Assembly: GCF_011250565.1 (NCBI RefSeq)
Contig: NZ_JAANMS010000009.1
Location: 36,191 to 100,190, forward strand
Direction of reading: 5' to 3'
Length of the DNA stretch: 64,000 nt
Origin: Nocardioides sp. IC4_145
GTDB taxonomy: Bacteria > Actinomycetota > Actinomycetes > Propionibacteriales > Nocardioidaceae
Both the position numbers and the translations under genes were made by a program. This document shows positions 8,841 to 16,623 of this stretch, piece by piece. The notes beneath the pieces were generated by a model. It did no database searches. It was not told the origin of the DNA and saw nothing but the letters and a program-made list of their open reading frames with translations. Positions within the stretch are counted from its first letter, which is position 1, and each line of letters opens with the position of its first letter.

Positions 8841-9560
8841 TCAGTCGCGGAGCGGGCTGGCGTCGGCGCCGGCGGCGTACGCCTCGGGGGCGTAGAGCAG
8901 CCAGGAGTGGACGCCGTTGCGGGTGCCGCCGGCGTACCCGCGCAGGTTCGACTCGTACGCCGCACGGTTGGCGAGGTGGCCGGCCTCCGGGACGACGAGC
9001 GACTTCTCGTCGACCCCGCGGGCGACGAGCACGAGACGCTCGACCGCGCGGGCGACGAGCCCGTTGTGGGACGGGAAGGCCGCCACCGAGACGAGATCGG
9101 CGTGGACGACCGCGGCGAGCAGCAGTGCGGGGGCGGAGGTGGTGCTGGTCAGCAGCGCGGCGATGTCGCGCAACCGACCGGCGGACTCGGCGTCGCGGGG
9201 GCGGCCGAGCTCGTCGTCGGCGAGCGTGCCGCGGGCGGCCAGCGCGTGCAGCCGGGCGAAGGCCTGGAGCGGCGCGCGGGAGAGCAGCGGGGAGAGGCCG
9301 AGCAGCTCGGTGGAGAGGCGCACCGCGTCCTGCGCGACGGCGTCGCCCTCACCGGCCCGGACCTGCTCGAGGGTCGACGTCGAGCCCTCCAGCACCGCGC
9401 TCGCGTGGGCACCGCGCAGCAGCGACTCGGCGGTCGTCTCGGGCGACGTCTTGCGCAGCCCACGGTCGCGGAGCATGACGTCGATGCCGTCGCGCGCCGC
9501 GGCGTACGCGGACGGCACGCCCTCGAGGGACACCAGCCAGGCGAGGGGATCGGCGGTCAC
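8841..9560 (-). CDS. Fic-fold-like protein with degenerate active site (Rv3662c-like position)
   Basis: A 239-residue protein. GAHASAVLEGSTSTLEQVRAG resembles the N-terminal helix that precedes a Fic core, and VHADLVSVAAFPSHNGLVAR aligns with the Fic motif HPFx(D/E)GNGRxxR but with the catalytic His replaced by Ala, the first Gly by His, and the first Arg by Leu. AMP-transfer activity is therefore unlikely; a structural or regulatory role is possible. Its place beside the CicA-like gene is conserved in actinobacteria. The GTG start has TACCCT seven bases upstream and no RBS. Confidence is high that the gene is real, lower that the fold is Fic. Confidence 0.7.
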   Translation of the reverse strand: MTADPLAWLVSLEGVPSAYAAARDGIDVMLRDRGLRKTSPETTAESLLRGAHASAVLEGSTSTLEQVRAGEGDAVAQDAVRLSTELLGLSPLLSRAPLQAFARLHALAARGTLADDELGRPRDAESAGRLRDIAALLTSTTSAPALLLAAVVHADLVSVAAFPSHNGLVARAVERLVLVARGVDEKSLVVPEAGHLANRAAYESNLRGYAGGTRNGVHSWLLYAPEAYAAGADASPLRD

Positions 9561-9567
9561 GGCGAGA

Positions 9568-9573
9568 AGGGTA
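9568..9573 (-). promoter_or_regulatory. Leaderless -10 box of the Fic-like gene
   Basis: TACCCT on the minus strand, seven bases before GTG 9560. It lies within a 35-bp divergent gap that also holds the -10 box of the methyltransferase. Confidence 0.5.
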
Positions 9574-9582
9574 CGCAGCCGG

Positions 9583-9588
9583 TAGCCT
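9583..9588 (+). promoter_or_regulatory. Leaderless -10 box of the methyltransferase gene
   Basis: TAGCCT, seven bases before ATG 9596. The same hexamer at the same distance precedes the penicillin-binding protein gene at 54703. Confidence 0.55.
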
Positions 9589-9595
9589 CGGGCCG

Positions 9596-10486
9596 ATGGC
9601 AGACCAGGCCCCCGAGACCAGCCCGTCGCCCGGCGCGTCAGACGGCCCGGCGACCGGTCCCGCGCGTTCCTTCGGCGCCGTGGCGGACGCCTACGACCGC
9701 GGCCGGCCGTCGTACCCCCGCGAGGCGGCGGCCTGGCTGGCCGGCACCGACGCCTGCACGGTCCTCGAGGTCGGGGCCGGCACCGGCAAGCTGACGAGGG
9801 CCCTGGTCGACCTCGGCCACGACGTCCACGCGACCGAGCCCGACCCGGCCCTGCTGGAGATCCTCAAGCGCGACCTGCCCGACGTCCCGGTGAGCGAGTC
9901 GCCGGCCGAGCAGCTGCCGCTGCCCGACGCGTCGGTCGACGTGGTCGTGGCCGCGCAGAGCTTCCACTGGTTCGACCACGAGCGGGCGCTGCCGGAGATC
10001 GCGCGCGTGCTGCGCCCGGGCGGTCGGCTGGCGCTGGTCTGGAACGTCACCGACACCCGGATCCCGTGGGTCCGCCGGCTCGGTGCGCTGATCGGCACCG
10101 GCGAGCACGGGGAGGACCCGGCGGCCGCGGTCGTGACCTCGCCGCACTTCGGGTTCGTCGAGGAGGCCTCGTTCAAGCACTGGCAGGTCGTGGACCGCGA
10201 GTCGATCCAGGACCTCGTGCGGTCCCGGTCGAACGTCGCGCTGCTCGACGAGCCGGAGCGGGCCGCGAAGGTGGCCGAGGTCGTGGCGTTCTACGACGAC
10301 TACGGCCGCGGGATGGACGGCATGCAGCTGCCGTACCTCGCCCGGTGCTTCCGCGCCATGGTCGTCCGCGAGGACGCAGGCCCGGCCGGGGAGCAGGACG
10401 AGGAGCCGGAGGGCGCGCGCGACCCGATGACGGACACCATCTCCGACGGCACCGACACCGACATGCTCCTCATCGACTTCCGCTGA
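9596..10486 (+). CDS. Class I SAM-dependent methyltransferase
   Basis: A 296-residue protein with a Rossmann-type methyltransferase core. Motif I is VLEVGAGTGKLT near residue 60, the acidic end of strand 2 is ATEPDP, motif post-I AEQLPLPDASVDVVVAAQSFHWF, then ALPEIARVLRPGGRLALVWN. The FHWF pattern and GRPSYP near the N-terminus fit the UbiE/trans-aconitate-like group often annotated as methyltransferase 11. The substrate is unknown. The C-terminal tail is acidic and low in complexity. Divergent from the Fic-like gene with a 35-bp gap. Confidence 0.88.
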   Translation: MADQAPETSPSPGASDGPATGPARSFGAVADAYDRGRPSYPREAAAWLAGTDACTVLEVGAGTGKLTRALVDLGHDVHATEPDPALLEILKRDLPDVPVSESPAEQLPLPDASVDVVVAAQSFHWFDHERALPEIARVLRPGGRLALVWNVTDTRIPWVRRLGALIGTGEHGEDPAAAVVTSPHFGFVEEASFKHWQVVDRESIQDLVRSRSNVALLDEPERAAKVAEVVAFYDDYGRGMDGMQLPYLARCFRAMVVREDAGPAGEQDEEPEGARDPMTDTISDGTDTDMLLIDFR

Positions 10487-10518
10487 CCGGCCGCACGGAC
10501 GGACGAGGGGCGACAGCG

Positions 10519-11634
10519 TTGGTTCGGGCCTGGCGGCGCACCCACCTCGGCAGCGAGGCCGACCGGGCGACGTTCCGCGCGCTGCACTCCGCCTCGCTGG
10601 CGAGCCCGGCGCTGCGGGAGGGGCTGACCACCGGGTCCGCCGAGCGCAGCATCCGGCACCTGCGGGCGCTCCTCGGGACGCCGGCGTTGGCGATCACCGA
10701 CACCGCCGGGCTGCTCGCCTGGGACGGGACGGGGCAGCACCACGAGGACCAGGTCCCTGCCCTGGTCGCCGCGACGCTCGAGCGCGGCGGCACCCGTGGC
10801 TTCGACCGCGCCGACCTGCCGTGCCAGGAGGCCGGGTGCCCGCTGCGGACCGCGGTCGTCTCGACCCTGGTCGTCGAGGAGCGGGTCGTCGGCACGCTGC
10901 AGGCGTTCGCGCCGTACCCCACCGCCGGCCTCGCCCGGGCCAACGACGAGGTCGCCCAGTGGGTGTCGGGCCAGCTGGAGCTCGCCGAGCTCGACGCCTC
11001 GCGCACCCGGCTGATGGAGGCCGAGGTGCGCGCGCTGCGGGCCCAGATCAGCCCGCACTTCATCTACAACTCCCTCGGCGCGATCGCCAGCTTCGTGCGC
11101 ACCGACCCCGACCGCGCCCGCGACCTGCTGCTGGAGTTCGCCGACTTCACCCGCTACTCCTTCCGCCGCCACGGCGACTTCACCACGCTCGCCGAGGAGC
11201 TGCGCTCGGTCGAGCGGTACCTCCTCCTCGAGCAGGCCCGCTTCGGCGACCGGCTGCAGCTGACGCTCGGGATCGCCCCAGAGGTGCTGCCGGTCGCCGT
11301 ACCCTTCCTCTGCATCCAGCCCCTCGTCGAGAACGCCGTGCGTCACGGCCTCGAGTCCGCCGAGGGTGTCGGGCACATCCGGATCACCGCGCACGACCGC
11401 GGCCAGGAGTGCGTGATCGAGGTGGAGGACGACGGCGTGGGCGAGGACCCGGAGAAGGTGCGGCGAGCGCTCGCCGGCGACGCCTCGAGCGACTCCGTCG
11501 GGCTCGGGAACGTCGACGCGCGACTGCGCAACGCCTTCGGCGACGACTTCGGGCTGGTCGTGGAGACCGCGCCCGGCGCCGGCACGAAGGTCGTCGTGCG
11601 GGTGCCCAAGTTCGCGCCCGGGGTGCACCCGTGA
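10519..11634 (+). CDS. LytS/YehU-type sensor histidine kinase
   Basis: A cytoplasmic kinase of 371 residues if the TTG at 10519 is the start; GGACGAGGGG lies about ten bases upstream. The first 150 residues look like a GAF-type sensory domain containing CQEAGCPLRTA. The phosphoacceptor is in ISPHFIYNSLGAI, the His_kinase signature, followed by the ATPase boxes PLVENAVRHGLE and EDDGVG plus GLGNVDARL. It lacks membrane segments, so it senses a cytoplasmic signal. It is followed by a LytTR regulator and a solute symporter, as in LytS/LytT-type pairs that control carboxylate uptake. Confidence 0.87.
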   Translation: MVRAWRRTHLGSEADRATFRALHSASLASPALREGLTTGSAERSIRHLRALLGTPALAITDTAGLLAWDGTGQHHEDQVPALVAATLERGGTRGFDRADLPCQEAGCPLRTAVVSTLVVEERVVGTLQAFAPYPTAGLARANDEVAQWVSGQLELAELDASRTRLMEAEVRALRAQISPHFIYNSLGAIASFVRTDPDRARDLLLEFADFTRYSFRRHGDFTTLAEELRSVERYLLLEQARFGDRLQLTLGIAPEVLPVAVPFLCIQPLVENAVRHGLESAEGVGHIRITAHDRGQECVIEVEDDGVGEDPEKVRRALAGDASSDSVGLGNVDARLRNAFGDDFGLVVETAPGAGTKVVVRVPKFAPGVHP

Positions 11635-11644
11635 GGGCCGCCCG

Positions 11645-12394
11645 GTGAGAGCGCTGGTGGTCGACGACGAGCGACCGGCGCTCGACGAGCTGCGCTACCT
11701 GCTGGAGCAGGAGCCGCGGATCCGTGAGGTGCTGACCAGCGACTCTGCGACCGAGGGGCTGCGGATCCTCCAGGACGCCGACGTGGACGTGGTGTTCCTC
11801 GACGTGCAGATGCCGGGCCTCACCGGGCTGGAGCTCGCGCAGGTGCTGAGCCGCTTCCGCACCCCGCCCGCGATCGTCTTCGTCACCGCCCACGAGGAGC
11901 ACGCGGTCGAGGCCTTCGAGGTGCGGGCGGTCGACTACGTGCTCAAGCCGGTCCGGGCCGACCGCCTGGCCGAGGCGGTACGCCGCGTGGTCGCGGCCGG
12001 GGGCGGCGCGCGGCCGGCGGGGGCCGAGCAGGCGCGGAACCAGGCACGGCCGCGCGACGAGGTCCAGGTGGCGGTCGAGCGCGGCGGGGTGACCCGGTTC
12101 GTCGACCGGTCGTCGATCAGCCACGTCGAGGCGCAGGGCGACTACGCGCGGCTGCACCTTCCCGACGGGTCCTACCTGGTGCGGACGCCGCTCTCGCAGC
12201 TGGAGGACGAGTGGGGGCCGGCCGGCTTCGTCCGCATCCACCGCTCGCTGCTCGTCTCGCTCGCGCACGTCGCCGAGCTGCGGATGGACGGCGGCCGCTG
12301 CTCGGTCGTCGTCGCGGGCGGCACCGAGCTGGGGGTCAGCCGGCGGCACACCCGCGAGCTGCGCGACCTGCTGCTGCGCCGGTCGGGGGCATGA
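11645..12394 (+). CDS. LytTR-family response regulator
   Basis: A 249-residue protein with an N-terminal receiver (ALVVDDERPALDEL; phosphorylated Asp in VVFLDVQMPG; KP switch in DYVLKPVRADRL) and a C-terminal LytTR DNA-binding domain (HVEAQGDYARLHL, FVRIHRSLLVSLAHV, LGVSRRHTRELRDLL). It is the partner of the LytS-type kinase ten bases upstream and overlaps the next gene by four bases. Its likely target is its own operon, including the symporter, but no binding site was identified. Confidence 0.93.
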   Translation: MRALVVDDERPALDELRYLLEQEPRIREVLTSDSATEGLRILQDADVDVVFLDVQMPGLTGLELAQVLSRFRTPPAIVFVTAHEEHAVEAFEVRAVDYVLKPVRADRLAEAVRRVVAAGGGARPAGAEQARNQARPRDEVQVAVERGGVTRFVDRSSISHVEAQGDYARLHLPDGSYLVRTPLSQLEDEWGPAGFVRIHRSLLVSLAHVAELRMDGGRCSVVVAGGTELGVSRRHTRELRDLLLRRSGA

Positions 12395-12822
12395 CCGGCC
12401 AGCCGCCGGGCCGACCCGAGCGGCCGGAGCGGCCCGACCGGCCGGGCCGACCCGAGCGGGTGCGGGTCGAGCGGGTCCGCGTGACCGGCCCGCCCCGGCG
12501 GCGTACCCCTGGCGCGCGGACGCGCGACATCGACGCCGAGACCCGGCTGGGCGGGGTCTACATGGGCTCGCTGCTGCGCGAGCAGCTGTGGCTCGCGGTC
12601 CGGGTGCTCTCGGTGCTGGCCGCGGCGGTCGGGTCGCTCCCGCTGGCCTTCCACCTGTGGCCGGGCCTGACCGAGGTGCGCCTGCTCGGCGCGCCGCTGC
12701 CCTGGTTGCTGCTCGGCGTCGCGGTCTACCCGTTCCTGGTGCTGCTGGGCTGGCGCTACGTGCGGCGCGCGGAGCGCAACGAGCAGCACTTCCTCGACCT
12801 GCTCAGCGAGGTGGCCGAGTGA
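12391..12822 (+). CDS. Small membrane protein preceding a solute symporter
   Basis: A 143-residue protein. The first 50 residues are rich in Pro, Arg and Glu (PGRPERPERPDRPGRPER), followed by two membrane segments (near 75-98 and 104-122) and a RRAERNEQHFLDLL tail. It stands where DUF485 proteins stand before ActP-type symporters and has the same two-helix layout, although I cannot confirm the family. ATG 12391 overlaps the regulator stop, and its stop overlaps the symporter start, both by four bases, so the three are translationally coupled. Confidence 0.75.
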   Translation: MTGQPPGRPERPERPDRPGRPERVRVERVRVTGPPRRRTPGARTRDIDAETRLGGVYMGSLLREQLWLAVRVLSVLAAAVGSLPLAFHLWPGLTEVRLLGAPLPWLLLGVAVYPFLVLLGWRYVRRAERNEQHFLDLLSEVAE

Positions 12823-14342
12823 CCAGCGTGCCGGGGATCGTGGCGGTCGTCGTGGTCGCGCTGGCGACGCTCGCGATCGGCACCTGGGGGCTGCGGGTCT
12901 CGCGGACGACGAGCGACTTCCTCGTCGCGTCGCGTTCGGTCGGGCCGCGGCTGAACGCGAGCGCGATCGGCGGGGAGTACCTCTCGGCCGCGTCGTTCCT
13001 CGGCGTCGCCGGCCTCGTGCTGACCTTCGGCGCGGACATGCTGTGGTACCCGATCGGCTGGACCGCCGGCTACCTCGTCCTCCTCGTCCTGGTCGCCGCC
13101 CCGCTGCGGCGCTCGGGCGCCTACACGCTGCCGGACTTCGCCGAGGCACGCTTCGGGTCGCGGCACGTCCGGTCGGTCTGCTCGGTGCTGGTCGTGGCGA
13201 TCGGGCTGCTCTACCTCTACCCGCAGTTCCAGGGCGCCGGCCTGACCCTGCGCTCGGCGGTCGGCGCGCCCACGTGGGTCGGGCCGGTGATCGTCGGCGC
13301 GGTCGTGCTCGCCAACGTCACCTCCGGCGGGATGCGGAGCATCACCTTCGTCCAGGCGTTCCAGTACTGGCTGAAGCTGTGGGCGCTCCTGCTCCCCGCC
13401 GCCGTCCTCGTCGCCGTGTGGTTCTCCGACGGCCGGCCCGGCGCCGCGTCCTCGCTCGCAGGCGCGCCGGTCGGCGACTGGTCCGCGCCCCTGGCGAGCG
13501 GTGGCGGGCAGGGGCTCTACGTGACGTACTCCCTCATCGTCGCCACCTTCCTCGGCACCATGGGCCTGCCCCACGTGGTCGTGCGCTTCTACACCAACCC
13601 CGACGGCCGCGCCGCCCGCCGCACGACGCTCGTCGTCCTCGCGCTGCTCGGCCTCTTCTACCTGCTGCCGCCGGTGTACGGCGCGCTCGGCCGGGCGTAC
13701 GCCGCCGAGCTGGCCGCCGCCGGCCGTTCCGACGTGCTGGTGCTCGAGCTGCCGCGGCTGATGGTCCCCGGGCTGCTCGGCGACGCGCTGACCGGGCTGG
13801 TGACCGCCGGCGCGTTCGCGGCCTTCCTCTCGACCTCCTCCGGCCTGTGCATCGCGGTCGCCGGCGTGCTGTCGCAGGACGTCACCGGCCGGCCGTGGCG
13901 GGGCCGCCGGCTCGCAGGCGTCACCGCCTTCCGGCTCGGCGCCGTCGTCGCGGTGGTCGTGCCGACCCTGATGGCGCTCGCCGCGCCGCACGTCGGGGTG
14001 GCCCGGGCGGTCGGACTGGCGTTCGCGGTGGCCGCGTCGACGTTCTGCCCGCTGCTGCTCCTCGGCATCTGGTGGCGCGGCCTCACCGCCGCCGGGGCGG
14101 TCGCCGGGCTGGCCGTGGGCGGGCTCGGCTCCGGCGCCGCCGTGCTCGCGACGCTCACCGCCGCCGCTCCGGCCGGCTGGCCGTCGGTGCTGCTCGAGCA
14201 GCCGGCCGCGTGGTCGGTGCCACTCGCCTTCGCCACGATGGTCGGCGTCTCGCTCGCCACCCGCTCCCGCGTGCCCGCCCACGCCGGACGGTTCATGGTC
14301 CGGCTCCACACGCCCGAGGCGCTCGACCTCGACCGGGGGTAG
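12819..14342 (+). CDS. Sodium:solute symporter family protein
   Basis: A 507-residue membrane protein with about 13 hydrophobic segments. The N-terminus has TSDFLVASRSVGPRLNASAI and GGEYLSAASFLGVAGL, hallmarks of the SSS family close to acetate permease ActP; LPHVVVRFYTNPDGRAARRT in the middle also matches that group. The substrate is probably a short carboxylate, possibly pyruvate or acetate, inferred from family and from the linked LytS/LytTR system. GTG 12819 overlaps the previous gene by four bases. Confidence 0.88.
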   Translation: MTSVPGIVAVVVVALATLAIGTWGLRVSRTTSDFLVASRSVGPRLNASAIGGEYLSAASFLGVAGLVLTFGADMLWYPIGWTAGYLVLLVLVAAPLRRSGAYTLPDFAEARFGSRHVRSVCSVLVVAIGLLYLYPQFQGAGLTLRSAVGAPTWVGPVIVGAVVLANVTSGGMRSITFVQAFQYWLKLWALLLPAAVLVAVWFSDGRPGAASSLAGAPVGDWSAPLASGGGQGLYVTYSLIVATFLGTMGLPHVVVRFYTNPDGRAARRTTLVVLALLGLFYLLPPVYGALGRAYAAELAAAGRSDVLVLELPRLMVPGLLGDALTGLVTAGAFAAFLSTSSGLCIAVAGVLSQDVTGRPWRGRRLAGVTAFRLGAVVAVVVPTLMALAAPHVGVARAVGLAFAVAASTFCPLLLLGIWWRGLTAAGAVAGLAVGGLGSGAAVLATLTAAAPAGWPSVLLEQPAAWSVPLAFATMVGVSLATRSRVPAHAGRFMVRLHTPEALDLDRG

Positions 14343-14366
14343 CCGGGGGTAGCCGGGGGCCACAGG

Positions 14367-14446
14367 ATGGCCGCGAAGCAGCAGGCATCCCAAGTTGACT
14401 TGGGATGCTGACGCTCCACGGCCATCGCCATGGCCGCGAAGCGTCA
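14367..14446. terminator. Double hairpin between the symporter and cbiX
   Basis: Two adjacent stems: GCATCCCAAG/CTTGGGATGC with a TTGA loop (14385-14408), then TGACGCTCCACGGCCAT pairing with its near-complement (two mismatches) at 14430-14446. The word ATGGCCGCGAAGC occurs at 14367 and 14430 and, changed, inside the cbiX end. The second stem covers the cbiX stop codon. Likely two-way termination for convergent genes. Confidence 0.6.
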
Positions 14447-15115
14447 GAAATGGCCGCGGAGCAACGCGCTCGCCCGCGAGACGACCAGGTCCACCACGAG
14501 CGGGTGGGGGCCGATGACGTCGGCGACGAGGGTGGCGCCGGCGTCGAGGCAGGTCTCGCGCAGGCGGCGGTCGAAGTAGCCGGTGGCCAGGAGGTACGGC
14601 GCGACCGCGTCCCCCCGGCGTACGACGTCGGCCGGGCGCGGCCCGAGGCCGGTCAGCGTCGCCCAGCGGACGGGCGTGCCCCAGGCGCGGCCGACCAGCT
14701 CGGCGGACCGTTCCAGGTCGCGCACCGCCAGGGGGTCGGTCGAGCCGGCGGCGACCAGGACCACGGGCGAGCCCGGCTCGGCACCGGCCGAGAGCAGCCG
14801 CGCGACCATGGCCGAGGCGAGCAGCGGGTGCGGCCCCAGCTGCCGGCCCAGCCGCAGCGACGACCCGCGCACCATCGCCGGCAGGTCCGAGCGCACGTGC
14901 ATCCCGGTCGAGAGCAGCAGCGGCACGACCACCCCGGGCTCGCCCCGACCGGCCGCCGAGCCTGCGACGTCGGCGAGGAGCGGCTCCGCCAGCTCGACGT
15001 ACGCCGCGACACCGGGCAGGCCGAGCCGGGCGGCGGCGAGCGCGGTCACCTCGCGGGCGACCTCGTTGCCGGCCGCGGTCCGCGTGCCGTGCGCGACGGT
15101 GACGAGCAGCGTCAC
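14444..15115 (-). CDS. Sirohydrochlorin chelatase (CbiX/SirB family)
   Basis: A 223-residue chelatase that would insert iron into sirohydrochlorin to give siroheme, the cofactor of NirB. The first His is in TVAHGTRTAAG, and a second region with the expected layout holds LLLSTGMHVRSDLP, supplying the metal-binding histidines of the CbiX fold. Length fits a two-domain short CbiX. It is the last gene of the nitrate operon, 18 bases after hemD, and this context points to siroheme rather than cobalamin. GTG start. Confidence 0.88.
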   Translation of the reverse strand: MTLLVTVAHGTRTAAGNEVAREVTALAAARLGLPGVAAYVELAEPLLADVAGSAAGRGEPGVVVPLLLSTGMHVRSDLPAMVRGSSLRLGRQLGPHPLLASAMVARLLSAGAEPGSPVVLVAAGSTDPLAVRDLERSAELVGRAWGTPVRWATLTGLGPRPADVVRRGDAVAPYLLATGYFDRRLRETCLDAGATLVADVIGPHPLVVDLVVSRASALLRGHF

Positions 15116-15133
15116 GAGGGGCTCACCACGGGC

Positions 15134-16249
15134 TCACACGGACACCGCGAGCCGGTAGCCCCGCTTGACGACCGTCTGCACGATCCGGGTGCCGAGGGCG
15201 GCCCGCAGCCGGGCGACGGCCATCTCGACGGCGTGCTCCGAGCCGGCGGTGCCCGACGGCAGGGCGGCGAGCAGCTCGCGCCGCGAGACGACGTGCCCGG
15301 GGTTGACCACCAGCGCCTGGAGCAGCGCGAACGGCGCGGGCGAGAGCCGCACCGGCGCGCCGTCGAGCAGCACCTCGTCGCCGTGCAGCAGCAGCGTGTG
15401 GCCGGCGACCTCGATGCTGACGCCGGCACTGCGGGAGGGCAGCTCGGTCTCGAGCTGCTTGACCATCGCGACGAGCCGGTTCCGCTCGGGGTGGATGGTC
15501 GGCACGCCCCACAGCTCGAACGCGGCGGCGGTGACCGGCCCGACGCAGGACGCGACGACGTCGGCCTGGAACGCCGCGACCAGGTCGTCACGCCTCCCGG
15601 TGGGCCCGGCGGCGTCCATGAGCGCGGCGACCGCGGGCGCGGAGGTGAAGGTCACCGCGTCGAGCGCGCGGTCGGCGACCAGGTCGATCAACCGGAAGAG
15701 CGGGTCCAGGTCCTCGGCGGACTCCACGCGGTAGACCGTCACCACGGTCACGTCGGCCCCCTGGCGGCGCAGCGCGTGCGCGACCATCGAGAGCGACTGG
15801 CCGTGCTCCTGCACGACGATCCGCAGCCCCTCGAGCGAGCGGCCGCGCAGGTGCTCGAGCACGTCCTCGAAGCACTCCGACTCCGGCGCCCACAGCTCGC
15901 GCAGGCCGCGTCGCCGCAGCGCGCCGACCGACTTCGGTCCGCGCGCGAGAATCTCCGCCCTCTCGAGGGCGGCGACCAGCGCGTCGCCCAGGCCCCACCC
16001 GTCGGCGGCCTCGAACCACGTCCGCATCCCGATCCCGGTCGTCGCCAGGAACATGTCGACCGGACGCGCCAGCACCTCCTCGGTCGCGGCACGCAGCGAG
16101 GCGTCGTCGACCTGGTTGGGCTCGAGCGAGAGCGCGGGCGCCCACACGACCTCGGCCCCGCGACGCTCGAGCAGGGAGATCTGCTCGTCGACCTTGCGCG
16201 CGGCAGTGACACCGACACGGTAGCCGCGCAGCGGGAGCGGCTCGGTCAC
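15134..16249 (-). CDS. hemD: Uroporphyrinogen-III synthase with C-terminal winged-helix domain
   Basis: A 371-residue fusion. Residues 1-260 are a HemD domain (RVGVTAARKVDEQISLLERR, FLATTGIGMRTWFEA, VTFTSAPAVAALM), which cyclises hydroxymethylbilane on the way to siroheme. The C-terminal 100 residues form an OmpR-type DNA-binding domain (LLLHGDEVLLDGAPVRLSPA, GSEHAVEMAVARLRAAL, TVVKRGYRLAV). The same fusion stands by nitrite reductase genes in Mycobacterium (Rv0260c), and it may both make the cofactor precursor and regulate the operon. GTG overlaps the nirD stop by four bases. Confidence 0.9.
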   Translation of the reverse strand: MTEPLPLRGYRVGVTAARKVDEQISLLERRGAEVVWAPALSLEPNQVDDASLRAATEEVLARPVDMFLATTGIGMRTWFEAADGWGLGDALVAALERAEILARGPKSVGALRRRGLRELWAPESECFEDVLEHLRGRSLEGLRIVVQEHGQSLSMVAHALRRQGADVTVVTVYRVESAEDLDPLFRLIDLVADRALDAVTFTSAPAVAALMDAAGPTGRRDDLVAAFQADVVASCVGPVTAAAFELWGVPTIHPERNRLVAMVKQLETELPSRSAGVSIEVAGHTLLLHGDEVLLDGAPVRLSPAPFALLQALVVNPGHVVSRRELLAALPSGTAGSEHAVEMAVARLRAALGTRIVQTVVKRGYRLAVSV

Positions 16250-16623
16250 GGTCCCTCCCCGGGGCTCTCCCTGGCCGGTCCCACGAGGACCGTCCCGTCG
16301 CGGACGGCGACGTCGTACGTCGGTACCCGGACCGCCGCGTCGTCGAGGCACTGCCCGGTGCGCAGGTCGAAGCCCTGCTTGTGCATCGGGGAGGCGACGA
16401 ACGGGACGTCCCCGCGCGTGCCGACGATGCCGCGGGCCAGCACCGAGGCCCGCGAGAAGGGATCGTAGTTGCCCAGGGCGAAGACCTCGTCGTCGTGCGT
16501 CCGGAACACCGCGACCGCGCGCCCGTCGACCAGCGCGCACACCCCGGCCTCGCGGGGGATCCGCTCGAGCCGGCAGACCAGCGTGTGCGCCGCCACGTCG
16601 GCCGCCGCCGCCTGGCCGCTCAC
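16246..16623 (-). CDS. nirD: Assimilatory nitrite reductase small subunit
   Basis: A 125-residue NirD with a Rieske-like fold. It shows the family features LERIPREAGVCALVDGRAVA, VFALGNYDPFSRASVLARG and SPMHKQGFDLRTGQCL but lacks the cysteines that would bind an iron-sulphur cluster, as usual for NirD. It assists NirB in NADH-dependent reduction of nitrite to ammonium in the cytoplasm. GTG 16623 overlaps the NirB stop by four bases. Confidence 0.95.
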   Translation of the reverse strand: MSGQAAAADVAAHTLVCRLERIPREAGVCALVDGRAVAVFRTHDDEVFALGNYDPFSRASVLARGIVGTRGDVPFVASPMHKQGFDLRTGQCLDDAAVRVPTYDVAVRDGTVLVGPARESPGEGP

